DNA from: a virus
Length of the DNA stretch: 21,307 bases
Virus record (IMG/VR): IMGVR_UViG_3300006920_000315
Location: 1-21,307 of that record
Reading direction: 5' to 3' (one strand)
Shown here: one piece after another, positions 7,496 to 12,949 of the stretch
How positions within the stretch are numbered: the first letter of the stretch is position 1
How the letters are laid out: every line of letters starts with the position of its first letter
The notes under the pieces: model-generated
Database searches by the model: none
Told to the model about the DNA's origin: nothing
What the model saw: the letters and a program-made list of their open reading frames with translations, nothing else
Program-made: the position numbers and the translations under genes

Positions 7496-8612
7496 TTTTA
7501 TCTTAGAGTTTAAAAAAGGACAAGCTGGGAAAAACAAAGGTTTACCTATGGGTGAAGGTCTTAGTCACATATCTAGTTCCATTAATGGAGTGCAGAGAGC
7601 AAGGATGTATGGAGTTGCTGCTGCCCCTAAAGCTGGTAAGTCTACTTTTGTAGATCATGGGTTTGTGATTATGCCAATCTTATATGCAATGGAAAATAAT
7701 ATTCCTATTGAAATTATCTATTTCTCTTTTGAGATAGATAGAGTAGAGAAAGAATTTGACTTTGCAACTTTCTTTTTATTCTATGACTATGGGATTACTC
7801 ATATAGAATTAGAAGATGGTCAACTTTTTGGTGGTAAAAATATCATCCCACTTGTGCCTAACTATTTAAGGGGTAGACTTCAAGATGATGAACACAAAAC
7901 CATCTTAATGAAGCCTAAAATTTTAGAAGCACTAAAACAAGTCTATGAAAAAAGAATTATACCTTTGTTTGGAGAATACTCTGAAAAAGGTATATGTATC
8001 ACTCCAGGTGTTATAACTTTTATAGATGAGAAAAATAATCCAACAGGATTATACAAGTATTTACTCCATCATGCAGAGCAAAATGGTAAATTTAATAAGA
8101 TTCAAATGGGTAACTCCAAAAGAATAGTTGGGTATGAGCCAAAGAATCCAGACAAATTTACTATTGTTATTACTGACCATTTAAGAAAGCTAATGAATGA
8201 AAGAGGTTGGCAAAGAAAACAAACTGTTGACAAGTACATTGAGTACACTGTTGATATTCGTAATTGGTGTAAGTACACTTTTGTACACATCATACACTTG
8301 AATAGAAACATGACTCAAATGGACAGACTAAAAAGCTTCAGCGACTTACTTTATCCTAATTCTGATGATATTAAGGATACTGGTAATTTAGCTGAAGATG
8401 CAGATTATGTTTTTACTTTGTTTAACCCTAATGATGAAAGATATAATCTTTCTAAGCATTTTGGTAAAGTAATTAAAGATAGTGATGGAAATGAATTATA
8501 CCCTGATATGCGTACTGTACATTTAGTAGAAGCTAGGCATTGCGAGTTTCCTAAACATTGGAGAGTAAACATGAAAGGGACTTATAAAAACTTTGAAAAA
8601 TTAGAAATTTAA
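7488..8612 (+). CDS. DnaB-like replicative helicase (RecA-fold core only)
   Basis: Probable replicative 5'-3' helicase of the DnaB/T7 gp4 SF4 group. Visible motifs are Walker A APKAGKST (46-53), YFSFEID (78-84, equivalent to the DnaB 'SLEM' step with E82), a Walker-B-like IVITDHLRKL (D230) and IHLNR (269-273), matching the 'SQLNR' sensor motif of DnaB. At 374 residues it has only a short leader before the P-loop, so the N-terminal primase-interacting domain of bacterial DnaB is absent. A long insertion of about 140 residues lies between the S-F-E motif and D230. It starts inside the end of the 50-aa gene. Its TAA shares its last A with the ATG of the following ATPase gene (TAATG), implying tight co-translation. 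Confidence 0.83.
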   Translation: MSNFILEFKKGQAGKNKGLPMGEGLSHISSSINGVQRARMYGVAAAPKAGKSTFVDHGFVIMPILYAMENNIPIEIIYFSFEIDRVEKEFDFATFFLFYDYGITHIELEDGQLFGGKNIIPLVPNYLRGRLQDDEHKTILMKPKILEALKQVYEKRIIPLFGEYSEKGICITPGVITFIDEKNNPTGLYKYLLHHAEQNGKFNKIQMGNSKRIVGYEPKNPDKFTIVITDHLRKLMNERGWQRKQTVDKYIEYTVDIRNWCKYTFVHIIHLNRNMTQMDRLKSFSDLLYPNSDDIKDTGNLAEDADYVFTLFNPNDERYNLSKHFGKVIKDSDGNELYPDMRTVHLVEARHCEFPKHWRVNMKGTYKNFEKLEI

Positions 8613-9292
8613 TGGAAGAAACACCAAAAATTCGTACTGTTTGCATTGATACCTTAACAGGTATTCAGACTGAATTGTATATGCTTGACAAAAAGAAAGC
8701 TAACCACGATAAGTGGAAAGATTATGGTCAAGACATTTGGAGATTGATAACAGCTCTTCAAAACAAAGGGTTTGAGATAGTTCTTATTCTAGGAGAGCCA
8801 GGAACAGGTAAATCTTCTGGTATGAGAACCTTAAAACCAAAGACTAATATCTGGTTCAATGCTGATAATAAGAATCCTGTATGGACAGGGGGAAAAGCAG
8901 AATATGGGAAGAAATTTAATCCAATTTTACCCTATCATGTAATCCCTAGAAGTTATAAGGATATTATGGATCATATTGAAGAGGTAGAAGCAAGAGGCAT
9001 GTTTGAAGAAGAAAAGTATGCTATTCTTACAGGTCATATTGAAGATTACAAATCAGGAGTCCAAACCAAGATGAGACTTAAAACTCTTGGTAACATGGCT
9101 ACTAACATGCAGATTGAAGGTAAACTTGAAACTGTACTGTATTCTGATGTTATAAAAGAAGCTGGAGAAACCAGGTATATTCTTGAAACAGAGAATAGTG
9201 GCTTAAATACTGCAAGAAGCCCTATGGGAGCTTTTGATGGTATTATTGAAAATGATTATCAATTTGTCATTGACATACTAATGGCAGGTTAA
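8612..9292 (+). CDS. P-loop ATPase of AAA_24/Sak4-like type with swapped motif order
   Basis: RecA-fold phage ATPase related to AAA_24/Sak4-type proteins, which assist single-strand annealing or recombination. The parts are recognisable but their order is unusual. The Walker-B-like strand VCIDTLTGIQ (D13) and its following helix WKDYGQDIWRLITAL come first. Then come Walker A LGEPGTGKSS (61-69, K67) and NIWFNADNK. The usual continuation ILTGHIEDYK (138-147) and the C-terminal part with TLGNM and ENDY follow. In the relatives I know, Walker A is N-terminal and the IDxLT strand lies between it and the TGHxE strand. No frameshift is evident in the single 226-codon frame. The TAATG overlap ties its expression to the DnaB-like helicase, and the start is fixed by that overlap. 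Confidence 0.8.
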   Translation: MEETPKIRTVCIDTLTGIQTELYMLDKKKANHDKWKDYGQDIWRLITALQNKGFEIVLILGEPGTGKSSGMRTLKPKTNIWFNADNKNPVWTGGKAEYGKKFNPILPYHVIPRSYKDIMDHIEEVEARGMFEEEKYAILTGHIEDYKSGVQTKMRLKTLGNMATNMQIEGKLETVLYSDVIKEAGETRYILETENSGLNTARSPMGAFDGIIENDYQFVIDILMAG

Positions 9293-9335
9293 GTTTTATA
9301 TTCTATACTTTTTTAAATTTAAAAATTTTATTATT
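9293..9335 (+). promoter_or_regulatory. AT-only leader ahead of the HTH gene
   Basis: This spacer is almost entirely A/T and carries TAAATTTAAAAATTTTATT directly before ATG. A closely similar leader precedes the next gene. It may be a promoter, a translation enhancer or both. No GC-containing hairpin or clear Bacteroidota -7 box (TAnnTTTG) is visible. Confidence 0.3.
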
Positions 9336-9665
9336 ATGGACAACAAAGTTCAAATCAAAATCAGCGACATTCTAAGAATGTTAAAAGAAGGTTACACACG
9401 CAAAGACCTTGCAGATCATTATGGCATCACACAAGCTGCCATGAAAAAAGTGTTCACACATCCTGAATTAAAAGGAAGAAGAACCATGCCTAAAGTTGAA
9501 GACCCTTTCATCTTAATTGATGATACAGTAAGTCAAGACGAAGTTGAAGTCCCTACTGAGGTACAGCAAGAAATAGAAAATGCTGAAGCAGAAGCAGGAC
9601 ATCAAGAAATGGTAGAAGCTCTCACAGAAGAAGAAGGAGAAAATGATCCTTGGTCAAACATCTAA
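9336..9665 (+). CDS. HTH DNA-binding protein with acidic C-terminal tail
   Basis: Residues 5-40 form a likely helix-turn-helix (ISDILRMLKEGYTRKDLADHYGI is two helices; TQAAMKKVFTH is the recognition-like helix), similar to homeodomain-like or resolvase-type HTH units. From about residue 57 the protein becomes strongly acidic (many Glu) and probably disordered, ending ENDPWSNI. Acidic tails ending in a hydrophobic tip are used by SSB-type proteins for partner docking, so the tail may recruit replisome components. This is inference. It has its own AT-rich leader and stands between the helicase/ATPase pair and the SSB candidate. It could be a transcription regulator, an origin-binding factor or an accessory replication protein. 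Confidence 0.78.
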   Translation: MDNKVQIKISDILRMLKEGYTRKDLADHYGITQAAMKKVFTHPELKGRRTMPKVEDPFILIDDTVSQDEVEVPTEVQQEIENAEAEAGHQEMVEALTEEEGENDPWSNI

Positions 9666-9725
9666 GACTCTAATGAGTTACGTTTTATTAGTAGTTAAAT
9701 TTAACTTTTTAAAAATTATTTTATT
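9666..9725 (+). promoter_or_regulatory. AT-only leader ahead of the SSB candidate
   Basis: The spacer has TAAATTTAAC followed by an A/T run and TTATTATG, closely resembling the leader of the preceding gene. Only a weak imperfect hairpin (CTAAT...ATTAG) is visible and it is not followed by a T tract. A shared expression signal, promoter or translation enhancer, is the simplest reading. Confidence 0.3.
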
Positions 9726-10496
9726 ATGAGTCAAGAGTCAATATTTGGAACAGTCAATGATAATGACAACACGCTGAAAAGCAAAGTAGGTGGAGTCTTT
9801 GGGTTAAACCCAAGTGTAAATTTTACAAGAATTGCATATAATGCAAATGCTGGAAAAGATGGGTCTGCTGGAAATGCAGTTGATATTAATATCAAAATTG
9901 GAGATAGAGAATACAATAACCGCATCTATGATGTAACTGGTGATTTGTATGATTCTAAAAACAATTTAATTGGCCCCGACAACCCAGAATATGCTGCTTT
10001 GTATAAGGCAGAGATGAAGCAAAAAATGGCTGTTGTTATTCATGCTATTAAAGCTACAGGTGTGACACAAGAGACAATCAATACTGCTTTGGCTACACCA
10101 CAAGCAAATTTTGCTGCTTGGGCTAATGTAGTTTGTGCCCTTCTACCTGTAGATTATACTACAAGACCTATTGATGCTTTCTTACAGTACCAATGGAACA
10201 TAAAAGAAGGCCAGGAAAGAACTTTTCTTGAATTGGCTAAGAACATGAAAGGAGGTTATTTCTTCTGTCCTGCTGATGTCTCTGTTGGTGAGTGGACTGC
10301 AATAAATGATGCAAATGGGCTTCGTTATGTAGATGGTGCTAACAAAGAACACCCTTTTACAAGAAATGCAAATTTCATGAAGTCTCCTAAAGCTTATCTT
10401 CAAGTTGAAGGTGAAGATAGAGGGCCAGAAGGTGTTAGTACTAACAGCAACTTTGCTGAAGCTAATGCTGATGCTGCGAAGAAAGCAGCTTGGTAG
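9726..10496 (+). CDS. Putative phage single-stranded DNA-binding protein
   Basis: This 256-residue protein is mixed alpha/beta with no enzyme motif. Features are a strand-rich N-terminal half (VNFTRIAYN, AVDINIKIGDREYNNRIYDVTGD), a helical middle (QKMAVVIHAIKATG) and strands with aromatic residues (AFLQYQWNI, GGYFFCPAD, PKAYLQVEG), followed by an Ala-rich, charged tail. Aromatic-rich strands and genome position between the helicase and primase are those of the ssDNA-binding protein in crAss-like phages. The isolated strong leader and immediate terminator suggest high expression, as expected for an SSB. The family call is by context and general resemblance rather than a diagnostic motif. A structural or unknown protein is the alternative. 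Confidence 0.75.
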   Translation: MSQESIFGTVNDNDNTLKSKVGGVFGLNPSVNFTRIAYNANAGKDGSAGNAVDINIKIGDREYNNRIYDVTGDLYDSKNNLIGPDNPEYAALYKAEMKQKMAVVIHAIKATGVTQETINTALATPQANFAAWANVVCALLPVDYTTRPIDAFLQYQWNIKEGQERTFLELAKNMKGGYFFCPADVSVGEWTAINDANGLRYVDGANKEHPFTRNANFMKSPKAYLQVEGEDRGPEGVSTNSNFAEANADAAKKAAW

Positions 10497-10514
10497 TATT
10501 TTAATTGATGACAT

Positions 10515-10546
10515 AAAGAGGGTAAGGAAACTTACCCTCTTTTTTA
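10515..10546 (+). terminator. Strong terminator with GAAA tetraloop after SSB candidate
   Basis: The stem AAAGAGGGTAAG pairs perfectly with its complement around a GAAA loop (10527-10530), and a T run follows at 10540-10545. It lies about 18 bases after the upstream stop and only 11 bases before the primase ATG. Confidence 0.9.
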
Positions 10547-10556
10547 ACTACTTTAT

Positions 10557-11627
10557 ATGATAAATCATAATACTGATGAACTAGATCAAATGGGATTTAT
10601 AAGTAAAGACTATATCTTAGATAGAGTTTCTCAAGAAGAAATCTTTGCTTTAGTCTTTGGTTATGAGCCAGTTGAATATCAATTTGTTGTTTCCCCATTT
10701 AGAGTAGATATGTCTCCAGGTTGCTATTTTGAATATTATAATGATACTTTACGTTTTAAGGACTTTGGTGATCCTAGAACTTATGGACATGTTAAGTTAA
10801 GAAATATGGATTGCTTTGATGCGGTTTATGTTTTTTTTAAGTTAGCCAATTTCTTTGAGACCTTATCTTTTATTGAAGCTAAATTGATAAACCTGGAAGG
10901 ATTTAAGAAGAGAGAGGTTAGAGAAAAGAAATCCTATTCCCGTACTACAACAAAAGGGAAAGATACACCTACACAGTTTTTTGTAGCAACAAGAGGATGG
11001 GAAAATAGAGATAAAGCCTTTTGGGGAAAATATGGTATATCAAAATCAAATTTACAGGAAGATAAAGTATTTCCTATAAATAGATTCAAAGTAAAAGGGT
11101 CAAAAAGAGGAACTTTTAACTTCACTGTAACAGGAAAAGGATATGTCTTTACCAATTTTGAATCAGGAGCTAAAAAGGTGTATAGACCTTATGAGGGTAA
11201 GAATCTCCGTTTCATGACTAATTGTACCAATGATGATATTGGAGAGTTAAATAAACTTGTCCCTTTTGGAAGACAACTAATTATATCAAAATCTTATAAA
11301 GATTGTAGAGTACTAAGAAATCTAAATCTTAATACTGTTTGGTTTCAAAATGAAGGTCAAACACCTAATGATAAGTTACTTCATAGTTTAGCCCAAAGAT
11401 TTGATAGAATTTTAGTTTTCTTTGACAATGATGATACTGGAATAAGAGCTTCAAAAGATGTTTCAGATAAAATTAACTCTCTATTCACTCAAAATAAGTC
11501 TACTTTTTTATATTTACCAGAGGACTTGATAAAATATCAAGTATCTGATCCTGCTGACTTAATACACAGAAGAGGAAAAAAGCATTTAACTTCATTTCTT
11601 AACGAGAAAAAATTACTGTTACTATGA
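10557..11627 (+). CDS. TOPRIM DNA primase lacking a CHC2 zinc ribbon
   Basis: Primase that would make RNA primers for the phage polymerase. The N-terminal part keeps the outline of the DnaG/T7 zinc-ribbon region (SPFRVDMSPGCYFE, LRFKDF, DCFDAV) but has only two cysteines there (C56, C86) instead of four metal ligands. The C-terminal TOPRIM domain has IISKSYKDCRVL (242-253), where the usual acidic EG is replaced by SK, a downstream QNEG that may supply the glutamate, and FFDNDDTG (D290, D292). This 'KS.KD' TOPRIM variant occurs in other phage primases as I recall. No helicase domain is fused, so the separate DnaB-like protein is the partner. Its TGA overlaps the following ATG (ATGA). Confidence 0.86.
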   Translation: MINHNTDELDQMGFISKDYILDRVSQEEIFALVFGYEPVEYQFVVSPFRVDMSPGCYFEYYNDTLRFKDFGDPRTYGHVKLRNMDCFDAVYVFFKLANFFETLSFIEAKLINLEGFKKREVREKKSYSRTTTKGKDTPTQFFVATRGWENRDKAFWGKYGISKSNLQEDKVFPINRFKVKGSKRGTFNFTVTGKGYVFTNFESGAKKVYRPYEGKNLRFMTNCTNDDIGELNKLVPFGRQLIISKSYKDCRVLRNLNLNTVWFQNEGQTPNDKLLHSLAQRFDRILVFFDNDDTGIRASKDVSDKINSLFTQNKSTFLYLPEDLIKYQVSDPADLIHRRGKKHLTSFLNEKKLLLL

Positions 11628-11797
11628 AAATCAAATATAATAAAGATTGGAGAAAACAACATAAATGGGAAGATGCAACTAACATTGAACTAAGACCTAA
11701 ATCTGGTTTGCATATAGTTAAGTCTGAAAGATTTGGTTGGATTTTAATGTCTAATTGTATAATTAAAGAAGCTAACTTTAATACTAAAAAATCATGA
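11624..11797 (+). CDS. Small basic hypothetical protein (57 aa)
   Basis: A short frame joined to both neighbours by ATGA overlaps (with the primase stop and the UDG-like start), which strongly supports it as real. The product is basic, starting MKIKYNKDWRKQHKWEDA, then strands with SGLHIVKSERFGWILMSN and a short tail ending NTKKS. It has no recognisable domain. The coupling suggests that it acts with primase or the UDG-like protein. Confidence 0.68.
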   Translation: MKIKYNKDWRKQHKWEDATNIELRPKSGLHIVKSERFGWILMSNCIIKEANFNTKKS

Positions 11798-12489
11798 ATT
11801 CAAAAAGAAATATTGATAGTAGTTGGAATCCAGTATTAAATAAATTATATCAAGAACCTTTGGTAGATTTATTGAACATACTACCTGATATATCTTTTCA
11901 ACCACAAGGAAAAGATATATTTAATACACTAAGCATGGCCATTAAAGACATAAAAGTGGTTATACTTGGTACAGAACCTTATTCTTCTCCTAACTACAGT
12001 TTAGGTTATGCTTTTAGAGTGCCTTTAGGAAAACTAAATTCCTTTGAACTGAAAGTAATAAACACAGAAGTAAATGCTCAATTTCCTTCAAGGGATCAGT
12101 TTCAAACTGATCTTAGTTTGTGGAAAGACCAAGGAGTTTTACTGTTAAATACAGCTTTAACAGTAGAAACAGGGAGACCAGGAAGCCATTTGACTTATTG
12201 GAGAGAATTTACACAAGCTATAGTAAGTCTTATTTCTCACAAGAATCCTTGTATTTGGTTGCTTTGGGGAAAAAATGCTCAGTCATTTATACCTTACATT
12301 CATAATCAGTTCCAGGTAAGGGGGTATGATGAAGAAACGATTAAAAAAGTCCCAATAAATGAGGACTTTAACTATGTTTTGACTTCAACAAATCCTGCAT
12401 TAAATCCAGCAAACTTCTATGGAAATAATCATTTTATTTTTGCTAACGAAATATTATCTAAAACTAAAAATACTAAAATCTTATGGTAA
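11794..12489 (+). CDS. Uracil-DNA glycosylase homologue, catalytic residues substituted
   Basis: Family 1 UDG fold with clear resemblance across its length (231 aa, E. coli Ung 229). The segment GVLLLNTALTV keeps the uracil-binding Asn (N119). The region around WREFT, and NFYGNNHF with FANEIL at the C-terminus, also match. The water-activating motif GQDPYH reads GTEPYS (59-64), so Asp becomes Glu61 and the final His becomes Ser64. The catalytic-His motif HPSPLSA reads NPALNPA (N200 for His187). Such changes should remove most glycosylase activity. UDG homologues are a known component of crAss-like phage replication modules. A non-catalytic scaffold role, as UDG D4 has in poxvirus polymerase processivity, is inference. 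It overlaps its neighbours at both ends. Confidence 0.88.
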   Translation: MNSKRNIDSSWNPVLNKLYQEPLVDLLNILPDISFQPQGKDIFNTLSMAIKDIKVVILGTEPYSSPNYSLGYAFRVPLGKLNSFELKVINTEVNAQFPSRDQFQTDLSLWKDQGVLLLNTALTVETGRPGSHLTYWREFTQAIVSLISHKNPCIWLLWGKNAQSFIPYIHNQFQVRGYDEETIKKVPINEDFNYVLTSTNPALNPANFYGNNHFIFANEILSKTKNTKILW

Positions 12490-12944
12490 CTTTTTCAAAA
12501 ATTAAAGGAAATCTTATTACTCTTGCCTATCAAGGTATCTTTGATGTCATAGCTCATGGAGCTAATTGTCAAAAATTTATGAATGCTGGAATTGCTGGAC
12601 AAATAAGAATACAAATTCCTGAACTATATGATATTGATCAAAAAGACACTAGACTTCCAATAAGTAGGCTTGGTGATTTTACTCAAGTTGAAGTACCTGT
12701 TGATGGAGAAGGAAATACTTTTATGGCAATGAATTTATATACTCAGTATTTTGGTGGAGTTAATTTAGATTATACTGCATTGAGACTTGCTTTACGAAAA
12801 GTGAATCAATTGTATCCTGGAAAACATATTGGTCTTCCTATGATTGGTTGTGGTATTGGTGGTGGAGAATGGAGTATCGTTGAAGCTCTTATAAACAGAG
12901 AATTAAAAGACATGATTGTAACTATTGTTGAATTTAAAAAATAA
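12483..12944 (+). CDS. Macro-domain protein (ADP-ribose hydrolase/phosphatase-like)
   Basis: A complete stand-alone macro domain of 153 residues. Diagnostic segments are KGNLI (8-12), VIAHGANCQ (22-30), NAGIAGQI (34-41), the strand NLYTQ (84-88) and the phosphate loop GLPMIGCGIGGGEW (117-130). The pattern fits the Poa1p/ALC1 (TARG1)-like class, whose members remove ADP-ribose from proteins or from DNA bases or hydrolyse ADP-ribose 1''-phosphate. The class-specific catalytic residue cannot be decided by eye. It starts seven bases before the UDG-like stop, so the two are translationally coupled. Likely roles are tRNA/ADP-ribose salvage or reversal of defensive ADP-ribosylation such as that of DarT; the latter is inference. 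The start ATG at 12483 is the only one giving the full first strand. Confidence 0.93.
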   Translation: MVTFSKIKGNLITLAYQGIFDVIAHGANCQKFMNAGIAGQIRIQIPELYDIDQKDTRLPISRLGDFTQVEVPVDGEGNTFMAMNLYTQYFGGVNLDYTALRLALRKVNQLYPGKHIGLPMIGCGIGGGEWSIVEALINRELKDMIVTIVEFKK

Positions 12945-12949
12945 ATTTT

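Noticed and set aside
9666-9700. Hairpin CTAAT...ATTAG as a terminator
   Set aside because: The stem is short, AT-only with a bulge and a 12-base loop, and lacks a following T tract.
10182-10514. 110-codon open frame on the minus strand
   Set aside because: It lies opposite the SSB candidate, whose + frame is coherent and has a leader and terminator; the minus product is a low-complexity Ser/Phe/Ile-rich sequence typical of antisense to AT-rich coding DNA.
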